Positions 52,339-61,267 of a DNA stretch of 64,000 nucleotides are shown piece by piece; positions within the stretch are counted from its first letter, which is position 1; the number at the start of each line of letters is the position of its first letter. Position numbers and translations under genes: made by a program. The stretch comes from Histomonas meleagridis (Eukaryota; Parabasalia; Tritrichomonadida; Dientamoebidae): NCBI GenBank assembly GCA_020186115.1, contig WSYJ01000138.1, forward strand, positions 920,134 through 984,133. Reading direction: 5' to 3'. A model generated the notes under the pieces. The model had not been told where the DNA came from, made no database searches, and was given only the letters and a program-made list of their open reading frames with translations.

Positions 52339-53391
52339 TTATTTATTCTGCTGTGGTTTTTGTTGTTTTGGGTTTTGCTTCTTTGTTTTCTTTGGTGGAA
52401 CCGCTTTCTTTGGGTTCATTGATGCAATCATTTCGCCCGATATTTTCGTGAGTTCTTCGTTGCCTTTCACAGTCTCTGCGACTTTTTGCGTTGCGATAAA
52501 TATCGCATTAGCGATTGCTTCTTTGAGAGACTTTTTGTCCATGGCCGCAAAGTCCGCTGTTGCAGCTTCAACATCATTGTACTTCTTTTCGCCAAGTACA
52601 AATTCTCCATTTGCCTCAATCAAAAGAGCAAGTGATATGAAAATTGGATTATTGGAGATATCGTCTGTACAAAATGCAGAGTTGGCCTTCTTTTTAAGAA
52701 CAGCAAGGTCATCCTCGACGTAAAAATTGTTATTTAAGTCAAGACGCGGTTGATTTGGCTTGAGATTTAGAATATCAAGCATTGGAATAATCACTGGGAC
52801 ATTATCGGGACTGAATTTTTCAATAAGAGAAAATTGAGCTTCGGAAGATACAGTTGTGATGACAATATCGGCTTTAAGATGGATCATTTCAGTGGCTTGT
52901 AAACATGGTGAAATGTATTTTGATGCGGTTTGTACTTCTTTGGAATTCTTTGGAACTTGTAATGTATTTTGGACATCTTGGACACTGACTTTGATGGAGT
53001 TTTGAACCATATCAAAGAACATTTCGGCATTAAGTGAAAGTTCACTGGATTTAACAATTTCTATGTTTGGACCACAAACGCCAAGTTCTTTGAGGATGGC
53101 AACTGCATAGTTTGAAGCGGTTTGAATAAGTTCATCATTTAAATTAAATGCAAGATTTTGTTGTGCTTTTATATCAGAAATAAATAAAATGTACTTGCCA
53201 CCACATTCGGTAACTGCCCTTGATGCTGCAACATATTGAAGTGCTTGAAGATAATTAAAACGAACAGATGGTTCAAGTGGATGTATTGCAATAAAATCTT
53301 GTTTGCCAGAAAGCTTTTGTTGAAGCTTGTCAGCAATGTCTTTTTTAGTTGAAATAGACAAGAGTCTGTTGATCTTTTGTTGGATTTCCAT
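52339..53391 (-). CDS. tyrosyl-tRNA synthetase-like protein lacking catalytic motifs
   Basis: 350 residues from the ATG at 53389-53391; the TTG 21 bases upstream is not needed. The layout follows the eukaryotic/archaeal TyrRS core: GKYILFISDIKAQQN (first Rossmann strand), SPCLQATEMIHLKADIVIT (TyrRS: YPLMQALDxxxLxxDxQxG), VPVIIPMLDIL, LAVLKKKANSAFC (TyrRS: VKKKLKKAFC), and a C-terminal Y-x-D-x-E-xxx-DF then LK-x-AI-x-NAI tail. The HIGH box position reads EPSVRFNYLQAL and no KMSKS loop is present, so aminoacylation is unlikely. A Lys/Gln/Pro-rich tail ends the protein. A regulatory or pseudo-dimer partner role is inference. Confidence 0.68.
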   Translation of the reverse strand: MEIQQKINRLLSISTKKDIADKLQQKLSGKQDFIAIHPLEPSVRFNYLQALQYVAASRAVTECGGKYILFISDIKAQQNLAFNLNDELIQTASNYAVAILKELGVCGPNIEIVKSSELSLNAEMFFDMVQNSIKVSVQDVQNTLQVPKNSKEVQTASKYISPCLQATEMIHLKADIVITTVSSEAQFSLIEKFSPDNVPVIIPMLDILNLKPNQPRLDLNNNFYVEDDLAVLKKKANSAFCTDDISNNPIFISLALLIEANGEFVLGEKKYNDVEAATADFAAMDKKSLKEAIANAIFIATQKVAETVKGNEELTKISGEMIASMNPKKAVPPKKTKKQNPKQQKPQQNK

Positions 53392-53647
53392 TTTCTCTAT
53401 GAGGTCAAACAAACATTCTCAAAATTATGCCATCGTTCTGTCGGGTTTTTAATTCAAATTTTAATTTTAATTAACCAGCGCAACCAAAATTAATTACTTT
53501 TCTCTTCATTTGTTTTGATAAAAATATTTTAAATACACCAAACATATTGATAGGAATATAGAGATACATTTCATCATGAGCATTAATTTTTAAAATTATG
53601 AATCAATAAATTTGTGATTTCTTAAGAAATTAAATATTTAATTTTTG

Positions 53648-53691
53648 TTTTTTTTTTTTTTTTTGTTTGTTTTGTTTTGTTTTGTTTTTTG
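53648..53691. repeat. poly-T and (TTTTG)n simple repeat
   Basis: A T run followed by five or so GTTTT units; low complexity. Confidence 0.8.
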
Positions 53692-53949
53692 ACATTTTAC
53701 TTAAAACAATATAGTTGTTTGTAAAATATTAAAAATTTGTTGACATGTTCTCGATGAATACAGGCAAAATATTTTCAACTTAATATTTATTTCTTACTTC
53801 CTCTTTTTTAACAGTACACAAATGAAAAATTATCTATAAATTTTTTGCCTGTTTGTTGTTTGCTTTAATTATTGTGTTATTTTTAAGAAATTAAATGATC
53901 TTTTCTGACAAAAAATTTGACAAGCTTTGCTCGAACACAACTGCAAATC

Positions 53950-53985
53950 AGCGGTTTGAACGGTTTGGTCTCTCCTTTCTTCACA
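53950..53985 (+). promoter_or_regulatory. uL22 core promoter: M3, M5 and Inr elements
   Basis: Just before the uL22 ATG stand CAGCGGTTTG and GAACGGTTTGG (two Myb-type M3 sites), TCCTTTC (M5-like) and TTCACAG (Inr-like, about 10 bases before the ATG). Order, spacing and closeness to the start codon match the core promoters described in Trichomonas vaginalis, and they decide the start at 53991. Confidence 0.7.
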
Positions 53986-53990
53986 GAGCC

Positions 53991-54476
53991 ATGAAGTACA
54001 CCTACAAATCGAATGGTGCTCCAGTCCTTAAAGCTTGCACTCCAACTGAACGCGTTCACTTCAAGCCAATGTTCGAAACAGGCCGTGCTATCAATGGAAT
54101 GAAGGTTTCAAAGGCCCTTGCATATCTTGAGGCAGTTATTGAACACAAGCGTGCTGTTCCATTCTTCCGCTATAATGAAGGTATCCCACACCATGCTCAA
54201 GGCAAAGAATGGGGCTGCCCATCATCAAGATGGCCAGAAAAGTCTGCTAAGTTATTCATCAAGCTCATCAAGAATGCATTGGCAGGTGCTGCTCAAAAGC
54301 CAGAAATCAACGTTGACAATTTACACATTGTTCACGTTCAATGCAACTATGCAAGAATGTATCGTTACCGCCGCATTCATCAAGCACACGGACGTGTTAA
54401 GTGCTATGCCTCCCCACCAACTAATGTCCAAATAGTCCTTGCTGAAAAGAAGGCTCCAGTTAAAGCAGCTAAATAA
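53991..54476 (+). CDS. RPL17: large-subunit ribosomal protein uL22 (L17)
   Basis: 161 residues from the second ATG (MKYTYKSNGAPVLKACTPTE). Family landmarks: RVHFKPMFETGRAINGMKVS, KALAYLEAVIEHKRAVPFFR, RYNEGIPHHAQGKEWG, SRWPEKSAKLFIKLIKNA, HIVHVQCNYARMYRYRRI and HQAHGRVKCYASPPTNVQIV. uL22 lines the peptide exit tunnel. The frame stays open upstream to an ATG at 53895, but those 32 codons bear no resemblance to the family N-terminus and contain the promoter motifs. The GC content and codon choice are higher than in neighbours, as expected for a highly expressed gene. Confidence 0.96.
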   Translation: MKYTYKSNGAPVLKACTPTERVHFKPMFETGRAINGMKVSKALAYLEAVIEHKRAVPFFRYNEGIPHHAQGKEWGCPSSRWPEKSAKLFIKLIKNALAGAAQKPEINVDNLHIVHVQCNYARMYRYRRIHQAHGRVKCYASPPTNVQIVLAEKKAPVKAAK

Positions 54477-54736
54477 ACACAATCAAAATTTAAAATCTTT
54501 TTCACATAAAACAATTTGGCTGATATTTTTTGGTTGCTGTGTTTTCTCCAATAAAGATGACTTTATAAAAATTAAATGAAATAATTATCAACAAAATGCC
54601 AAGTTTGGAAGATGTCATACAATTTTTACTGGATTGCTTTTAACAAACCTTAAATTTGATACCTGAACTGAAGCTTTTTTTATTCATTGCATGGAAAAGA
54701 TTATTAATAAAATGGAACAAAAAGTGACAATTCCAG

Positions 54737-55441
54737 ATGTCTTCATATTCTCGTTCTATCACTAGATTTAGTCCAGATGGTAGATTATTTCAAATTGAAC
54801 ATGCTCATGCAGCAGTAAAACGAGGTACAACCGTTGTTGCTACGCAATCCAATGATATTATTGTAATTGCTGTTGAAAAATCAACAGTTGCTAAACTCCA
54901 AGACCCAAGTACATTTCGCAAAGTTATTCCTCTAGACGATCACATTATGTGTGCGTTTGCTGGCCTTCATGCAGATGCTCGAGTTCTTGTTGGAAAAGCA
55001 CAAGTTGAATGTCAAAGCCACAGACTCACATATGAGGACCCAATTACAGTCGAACGAATTGCTCGTTATATTGCGACTGTTCAACTTCGATATACTCAAT
55101 CTGGTGGTGTTCGACCATTTGGTGTTGCTACATTAGTTTGCGGATTTGACTCCACAAATCAACCACATATTTATGAGACTCTTCCATCTGGTGGTTACAC
55201 TGAGTGGAAAGCTCGAACAATCGGAAGACATGATCAAACAGTTATGGAATATCTAGAAAAACATCACAAAAACGAAATGAGCGACGAAGAAGCAATGAAG
55301 CTTGCCGTTGGATCTCTTCTCGAAGTTGTAGAAAATGGCGCAAAGAATCTTGAAGTAGCTGTAATGAAACGAGGTGAAACAATGAAACTTCTGGGTGAAG
55401 ATGAATTGAGTTCACTGATAGATTCTATTAACAAAAAATGA
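54737..55441 (+). CDS. PSMA7: 20S proteasome subunit alpha4
   Basis: 234 residues. The N-terminal alpha signature SRSITRFSPDGRLFQIEHAH (5-24) is present, with HAHA for the more usual YAQEA. The stretches VEKSTVAKLQDPSTFRK, FAGLHADARVLV, VECQSHRLTYEDPITVERIA and RYTQSGGVRPFGVATLVCGF follow PSMA7 (alpha4) more closely than other alpha subunits. It forms part of the outer ring of the 20S core. The stop at 55439-55441 lies only 11 bases from the stop of the convergent Tctex gene. Confidence 0.94.
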   Translation: MSSYSRSITRFSPDGRLFQIEHAHAAVKRGTTVVATQSNDIIVIAVEKSTVAKLQDPSTFRKVIPLDDHIMCAFAGLHADARVLVGKAQVECQSHRLTYEDPITVERIARYIATVQLRYTQSGGVRPFGVATLVCGFDSTNQPHIYETLPSGGYTEWKARTIGRHDQTVMEYLEKHHKNEMSDEEAMKLAVGSLLEVVENGAKNLEVAVMKRGETMKLLGEDELSSLIDSINKK

Positions 55442-55452
55442 ATGAAAATATT

Positions 55453-55840
55453 TTATATATGATATCCATAAACAACAACTGTACAAAGAATGCTTCCCTC
55501 TTGGTACTTATAGACGCCGTAATCTGGTGTTAAAAAACAAATATACTATCAACGTTGCGTTCATAACGACTTGCATTTGCAAAATGAAGACCTGCACCGC
55601 AGTTTTGAGTTATCACACCTGTAGTAACATACTTGAAGCGAGGACCCAAAACACTAAGTCTTCGAAGAATATCTTCAAAAATTGTAGATAACCATTCTTG
55701 TGCTTTCTCAGCTGAATATTCTTTGTTCTTCAGAATTGCTTTGACGGAACTACCCATAATTTCCTCTATTTGCTGTTTGTTAAATGATTGCTGGAGTTAA
55801 AAATTAAAGATACGTCTAAGCTTTCGTCGAATACAGACAT
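55453..55840 (-). CDS. DYNLT1: Tctex1 dynein light chain with two 23-nt introns
   Basis: Three exons: 55814-55840 (ATG, 9 codons), 55547-55790 and 55453-55523 (stop TAA at 55453-55455). Without splicing the frame covers only 75 residues, has no family N-terminus and breaks after DSIFVF. Removing 55791-55813 and 55524-55546 gives 342 nt, 113 residues, exactly the length of animal DYNLT1. The spliced chain reads MSVFDESLDQSFNKQQIEEI at the start, FKYVTTGVITQNCGAGLHFA in the core and VDNYGVYKYQEGSILCTVVV near the end, aligning gap-free with the family (CFWDSSTDGSCTVRW region). Codons meet in phase at both junctions. Tctex light chains attach cargo and intermediate chains in dynein. Confidence 0.88.
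55524..55546 (-). other. 23-nt spliceosomal intron 2
   Basis: In gene sense it begins GTATATTTG and ends TTTTTAACACCAG. It interrupts the Asn codon after AsnValAsp. Same length and end motif as intron 1. Confidence 0.85.
55791..55813 (-). other. 23-nt spliceosomal intron 1
   Basis: In gene sense it begins GTATCTTTAA and ends TTTTTAACTCCAG. It separates codons for Asp9 and Gln10. The TTAAC looks like a branch site fused to the acceptor, as in trichomonad introns. Confidence 0.82.
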
Positions 55841-56786
55841 TCTTGAAAATAATCTTGAAAACACGTTAATCACTATTGACAATGTTTAGTAAACGTTTTT
55901 GGAGCACCCCAAATTTGTGCAAAATGGCTTGATCCATTCAAAAAGTCGTCTTTGTTCGCCCAAACAAACTATGGAAAATTGAATATTTTATTATGTGATC
56001 ACATAACTTCATTTTGTAATTCCAAGTTTTTCCATTCTATTACTGAAACAAATGTAAACGAGTTAGAAAATAATGTCGTATTAACTATACAACAACGTGG
56101 TTCACCTTTTATTACTGTTGTCATTTTATTTGTCGAATTATCATATTATGTATATAGCGTTATTAATAACTCTTTAAGGTCTACAACTGATTAAAATTAT
56201 CAAATTACAAGATTTCTACAACTTTCTAAGTCACAATTCCGAATTTAAAAAAAATGCATTTCATTTATATAATTCTAATAAATAAGTTTCTCCACCTAAT
56301 GTTAAAATCTTGATAACTATTCGACTAAAATATTATCCAAATTTAGATTTATCATATTTATAAATTCAATCATTTTTTTACAATTCAAAATTTAAAAATA
56401 ATCAATATTATTCTGGAATAACATTGGGATTCTCAACAAAAGTGAACATTATCAATAAAGTTCCAATTTTTCAGATTTTATTTCTCCTCTATTCATACAT
56501 ATTTACAATATAAATGTATTAAGAGTTGATCCAAATAGTTTAACATTCACCTTAAGACATGAACTGTAATTAGAATGTTATCATAGAACAAATTGATTTT
56601 TTATCCTCCCATAAAATCATTGAACAAGTTGTATTTTCAACTCAAAAATTGAATACCCAACAACCTCACCACATTTAAATAAATATCTCAAAAAGATCTT
56701 TTAAACTCCCTGTCAAAATTTTGTCATTTGGGCAAATGTCCATCAAAAAGTGATTTGTTTGATTTTGAGAGAAAACAATTGGAATA
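55841..56786. other. AT-rich intergenic region
   Basis: The part next to the Tctex gene (to about 55950) is its promoter side. From 55952 to 56194 a frame without ATG start (it opens with TTG) reads LNILLCDHITSFCNSKFF and a hydrophobic VVILFVELSYYVY; I cannot assign it and do not count it as a gene. Nothing recognised from 56200 to 56786. Confidence 0.35.
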
Positions 56787-57518
56787 ATGAGTTCCAATTG
56801 GGAAGATTTCACCAATGATGAAGATGTGGATATCAATCCCAATATGCCTTCGTTGCTTCCTTCTTCTTTAAGAGATGTGTGGGAAGACCCAGATTCTCAA
56901 ACAAGCATTTTTTCTGAATCTCCGAAAAATCCCATAAATTATAACCTGGGCTCTCCACGTTACGACCATCGTCAACCAAATTACGTTGGTTCAGCACCAA
57001 TTCATAATGGCTTTTCTCAAAATCAAATTAAATTCCAAGGGGAAATTCAGACTGAAAACAAGTTGTATGGTAATCAGTGTTATCAAGTAGAATTCCACCC
57101 AAGTCGTTCCGCATGGTTTTATGCTCCCCAGAAATGCAAGTTTAATATAGGAGATTACGTTTTAACAGAAGCAGACCGTGGATATGACATAGGGAAGGTG
57201 GTTAATATTAAAAAGAGACCATCGGTAACAGATTCAAGGGCCAAAATGATTGTAAGGATTGCACATGAACATGAAATCAGCCAATTACCACAAAAAGCAG
57301 AAAGTGAAAAGCGTGCCCTGGATTTGTGTCGTGTCAAAGCTGCAGAACTTGGTTTACCAATGGAGATAACTGGGGCAGAATTTCAATTTGATGGCAAAAA
57401 ACTTACTTTTTATTATACAGCTTCAAGTTATATAGATTTTAGAGTTTTGGTTCGGACTCTCTTCAAAGTATTCGGAACCAGAATATGGATGTGTTGTACA
57501 TCTGAAATCAACAAATAA
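56787..57518 (+). CDS. PSP1 C-terminal domain protein
   Basis: 243 residues. The C-terminal half (about 115-240) is a PSP1/YaaT-type domain: KFNIGDYVLTEADRGYDIGK, VVNIKKRP, then KRALDLCRVKAAELGLPMEI, AEFQFDGKKLTFYYTASSYI and DFRVLVRTLFKVFGTRIWM. PSP1-domain proteins occur in bacteria (YaaT) and in protists, where they join RNA-binding or translation-linked complexes. The N-terminal 110 residues are acidic, Pro/Asn-rich and probably disordered. Function beyond the domain is not inferred. Confidence 0.88.
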   Translation: MSSNWEDFTNDEDVDINPNMPSLLPSSLRDVWEDPDSQTSIFSESPKNPINYNLGSPRYDHRQPNYVGSAPIHNGFSQNQIKFQGEIQTENKLYGNQCYQVEFHPSRSAWFYAPQKCKFNIGDYVLTEADRGYDIGKVVNIKKRPSVTDSRAKMIVRIAHEHEISQLPQKAESEKRALDLCRVKAAELGLPMEITGAEFQFDGKKLTFYYTASSYIDFRVLVRTLFKVFGTRIWMCCTSEINK

Positions 57519-58069
57519 AAGCTAGAAATAAACGGCAACAATAACTCAAAAATTTGTTAATTGAATGTTTTACAAACATTTAAAACTTTGAATTTTTATC
57601 GGACTCTCAATTTGAATCACATCATCAAAAACGTGTTTAGCGACCAGATATGCATTCAAATCAAAACTCCCAGAAAAAAACTGCTCGTTCAGAAAAACGT
57701 ACTGACCAGATAATCACAGAAATAACCCACATCAAGACAGTGAAATTTTGGCGTTTTTTTTTTTGAGAAGAATTCGTGAAGAGATATTGGCAATATTAGT
57801 GAAGCAAAATACAACATGTTTGTTATTCTGTGAAAATTTAATTTGAAGATGCTCCCATGGGAGACGATTAATCTTTATCTGATTTTTATTATTTTCATAA
57901 ATTATCGTTCTTCTTTGATTTTTCGAGTGGGTACCAAGTGCTTTAAATGATATTTATTCACTTGGAAAAATTCTGGAATAAGTTTTTGTTGAAGAAAGCA
58001 CTTTTCCATGCACAAAGGAACAGTTATTATGTTACGAAGGGATATTTAACGTAATGTGCTTTTCAATCC

Positions 58070-58640
58070 ATATATCTTCTCGTTATATCTTTATCGAGAG
58101 TTCCAAAAATAAGTAGTATACTACAAATGTTACTGATCTTCCTAAGCATCAAATTACTAAACAATGTACATTTAGTATCACACCAAATGATATAACAACG
58201 ATTCCAATTTACATCAAAAAAATCCCTTATTTGGAGACCGTTAATTTTACAACAGATCACCTCATATTTGACATGTCAGAAGATTTTAGTTCACATATTT
58301 CACAAATTTTATTATTTTCCTGGTAAATTCTCATGGAAACGTTTGGTATCAATTCCAGAGAAACCCATTGCATTTGAATCAGCAATGTGATATTATAATC
58401 TTCAAGAATATCCAAATAAAATCAAATATGCACTTGTAATATTGATTTATCATATATAGCTAAAAGAAAACAAGCTGGAGGCGTTTGGGATGTTGTGCCT
58501 TTTTATAATACATTGGATAACAATGCTAACACATTAGCAAACTCTTGAAACATGTAAATGAAAGTAGCGAATATAACCACATATTGGAAACAAAAGATGA
58601 TAAAATTAGTAAAAAATGAATTGAAAATTTAATATTGACT
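58070..58640 (+). pseudogene. decayed ORF of unknown family
   Basis: Successive open pieces on the forward strand: TDLPKHQITKQCTFSITPND and IPYLETVNFTTDHLIFDMSE in one frame, then GKFSWKRLVSIPEKPIAFES and YNLQEYPNKIKYAL, then NIDLSYIAKRKQAGGVWDVV and PFYNTLDNNANTLAN. Stops and frameshifts interrupt them. The order suggests one broken gene. Family not recognised. Confidence 0.45.
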
Positions 58641-58819
58641 TCAAACAATGGTCCCAAAAGTTAATACACATATTCTTTCAAAAATAATTTTTAATCATAT
58701 TTAGAAATAAATATTTGACGAAAATGTTATAGTCATTGAGACAATGCAAAGTTTTATCGTTTCTTCATTATTAGCATAACCAATAAAAAGCAATACGACA
58801 AGGGGATTAAAGGAAGCTG

Positions 58820-58916
58820 CAAGTGATTAGCAAAACAATACTGGGAGCTTCATAAGAAATATAATGAAGAAGGGCATAACCCAAATGAAGTTGCTAAAAT
58901 AATCTTTAAAGTTTAA
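58820..58916 (+). pseudogene. relic of an ankyrin (DUF3447) gene
   Basis: The codons read AKQYWELHKKYNEEGHNPNE and then VAKIIFKV before a stop. This is clearly the EELSKNDWELHKKLISEGNN / PNEITKIIRKDE segment of the intact family members, isolated from the rest of the gene. Confidence 0.7.
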
Positions 58917-59446
58917 ATTGTCTGAAGGAAAAATAGATAAATGTATAATTTTTTAACAAAGATTTAGTTAGAAACTTATTCTTATTTTATCTATTCCACA
59001 AGTACTCTGAAGTTGTTTACCAAGTAAATGATTAAGCTATTATTCTTTGAAAGATTGAAATTAAATTTTCTTATCATTAAAAATTCTGATCAATTTCAAT
59101 AAAAACCTCATATTTGGTACATGCAACAGAAAAAAACAATGATACTCATTAAATACGTATAAATAAGTATACATATTCAAAGATAGAATTTGTAAATTAG
59201 CAAATTTGTACTGATTCTAAATATCGAAAATGATATGTATCTTCTTCACAAATCGAATCATGCAGTTTATCTTTATTGTATATTGAGGAAATTTTGAAAA
59301 TACGAACATATCATACATGTTATGGAATGCGATATTAATTATTCTCCATTTTTAAAATTAATTCTCTAGGGCCACATTATTGTTAACTCAACTCAGATTT
59401 CACATAACAATATTCCTATTATCATATCATTTTAAACAAACCAAAG

Positions 59447-60940
59447 TTATTTCTTTGCCTTTTTCGGCAGTTCTGTCTTCAGATGTTCCATCGTGTCCTG
59501 CTCCACGCATACGTCCAGTGGCTTACACAAGTCAACGTAATTCTTTATTGCGTCCCCAACAAGCAAGTCAACGCCTTCACGAAGCGCGTATTTGACTTTT
59601 GGAAATTGCTTAATGATTATTACTTCCGACTCTTCGGACCCTTTCGCTTTCCACGTCTCTACGAATGCTCCGAGTACGAATCGCCACGTCAGCGGTGGGC
59701 AGAGCTCGAAGAACGTTAGCGAGAAGAGATCAAAGTTGTGTTTGTCTTGTTGAAGCATACAATCGCGCATGTCAATGAGCGCTTTCATGTTTGGGGTGTT
59801 AGGCTTTACCTTATCGATCATGTTCAGTTGATTATGTCTGCAATAATAATCGAAAAGAGCTGATGCTGATGCAGAATAAATGATTTCATCAACATTGGAT
59901 GAAACTGGAAAGTCATTGTTTATAACATTTGTGACTTTCCATAGAGTATTTGTGGGTGGTTCCCAAATGTGAACATGTGCAATCGTTTGAATCGCTTGAA
60001 ATCCGAGCTTACGATCTTCTGGTGGGGGAGTAATGACGAAAGGAACGCATGCGCGAGAAGATGCTATGACTGGAAGAGTTGGGCGCTGGTGCACACACGA
60101 AGCCTTGTAAAAACCGCTCTTAACGTTCACTTTGCATTGAAACCCAAACGGTCGCCAGCAATCGGATGATGCGATGTCTGACACTCTGCTGAGGGAGCTG
60201 TGGGAATCAAAGGATGAGAAGAACCGACAAACTCCGGGAACACTGGTAGTAAAGCGCTGAAGAGATGAGGTATGAATTGGTGAATCAATGAAAAAATCAA
60301 TTCGAATTGGAATATGTGTGAAAACCGAGAGCTTTTGTATGGCTTTATCATCAAGATTACCTCCACTACAGAAAACACGACACCAAAAACAACTGCGTTT
60401 TGAATTAAGAAGAGTTGTTAAAATTGGAATTGTATTTGAAACAGGAATTTTGACAGATGTGCTTGGAAGTTTGGAGAGCTGTTCATAGTTTTCGGCTGTG
60501 GTAACAAGTTTTCGTGCAGTTTCAGGTGTATTTACAACAAAAACTTGGACTGGCGAATCTGAAGGTAATGATTGCATAATTGCACGTGCTGGGGAAATAT
60601 CTCCCGAACCAATAATTATAACATGATTTAAATTAAATGAAACAGATCTATCCATAATCTGATATGATGGAAGAGATGTGACAAAAGAAGGAAGATTTGG
60701 AAACTTATCATCTGGTAAGTCAACATGCGTGCCACATACGGAACAGGTCCAACTGTGTTCATTAAGGCTACAAAAGCCATTGAGATAAGAGGAACAATTT
60801 GTGCATCTTGGAACTTTATACTGACTTTGTTCAACAACCATGAGCCCATCCATAATCGGCTCTGTGTATATTACAAAAGGGAGTTTTGCATGATCTAATA
60901 TTTTTTTGGTTGATGGGAAAACAGATAAAGTAGAATGCAT
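59447..60940 (-). CDS. divergent Sec23/Sec24-like protein
   Basis: 497 residues. A zinc finger with the COPII pattern lies at 46-69 (RCTNCSSYLNGFCSLNEHSW then TCSVCG; Cys46, 49, 66, 69), preceded by a PRC/VPRCT entry strand and followed by a trunk-like region (MDRSVSFNLNHVIIIGSGDI, then a beta-sandwich VPFVITPPPEDRKLGFQAIQ) and helices at the C-terminus. Sec23 and Sec24 form the inner COPII coat. This protein is about 250 residues shorter than either, with no clear gelsolin domain at the end, so it may be a reduced paralog. The ATG is at 60938-60940. The 3' half has higher GC than the rest. Confidence 0.72.
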   Translation of the reverse strand: MHSTLSVFPSTKKILDHAKLPFVIYTEPIMDGLMVVEQSQYKVPRCTNCSSYLNGFCSLNEHSWTCSVCGTHVDLPDDKFPNLPSFVTSLPSYQIMDRSVSFNLNHVIIIGSGDISPARAIMQSLPSDSPVQVFVVNTPETARKLVTTAENYEQLSKLPSTSVKIPVSNTIPILTTLLNSKRSCFWCRVFCSGGNLDDKAIQKLSVFTHIPIRIDFFIDSPIHTSSLQRFTTSVPGVCRFFSSFDSHSSLSRVSDIASSDCWRPFGFQCKVNVKSGFYKASCVHQRPTLPVIASSRACVPFVITPPPEDRKLGFQAIQTIAHVHIWEPPTNTLWKVTNVINNDFPVSSNVDEIIYSASASALFDYYCRHNQLNMIDKVKPNTPNMKALIDMRDCMLQQDKHNFDLFSLTFFELCPPLTWRFVLGAFVETWKAKGSEESEVIIIKQFPKVKYALREGVDLLVGDAIKNYVDLCKPLDVCVEQDTMEHLKTELPKKAKK

Positions 60941-61267
60941 GGAAAAAATATGCCAAAATAAAATTACTCAATTTTTTTTGCCATTCCGAAACAAGTAATT
61001 TTTTTTTTTTTATGTGTTCTTCAAATATTTGGAATATTTCTTTGATCTCAATGCAATTTCGGCAACTTTCTCCAAAATGTGAGACTAAATAAATAGTTAT
61101 AGATAATTTCGCAAAATAATTCAATACTTGTTTCTTTTGATAAGTTTTTAAATAAGACATTGAATGTTTAGTATTTGTTGTTAGAAGGAGTAATATATTA
61201 TTTTGAATACAAAATTTTCTATTTGGCTTTATCTTCCTTTAAAATGACAATCTTTGTTCGGTAATAA
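60941..61267. other. divergent intergenic region
   Basis: Shared upstream region of the Sec23/24-like (-) and RCE1 (+) genes. A TTCGGTAATAA site lies directly before the RCE1 ATG. The rest is AT-rich. Confidence 0.4.

Larger units (their letters stand above)
53392..53990. other. intergenic with poly-T tract and promoter
   Basis: Divergent spacer between the TyrRS-like gene (-) and uL22 (+). It contains a ~20-base T run followed by TTTTG repeats (about 53648-53691) and the uL22 promoter. An ORF-like extension from an ATG at 53895 is promoter sequence read as codons. Confidence 0.6.
57519..59446. other. long gene-poor region with decayed genes
   Basis: 1.9 kb without an intact gene. It contains the relics listed at 58070-58640 and 58820-58916. 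The rest is AT-rich with no signal I can support. Confidence 0.5.

Noticed and set aside
52241-52723. 160-codon forward ORF rich in Phe
   Set aside because: Mirror frame of the Lys-rich end of the TyrRS-like gene on the other strand.
53895-53990. 32-codon N-terminal extension of uL22 from an upstream ATG
   Set aside because: The codons do not resemble any uL22 N-terminus and overlap clear promoter motifs; the second ATG gives the family start.
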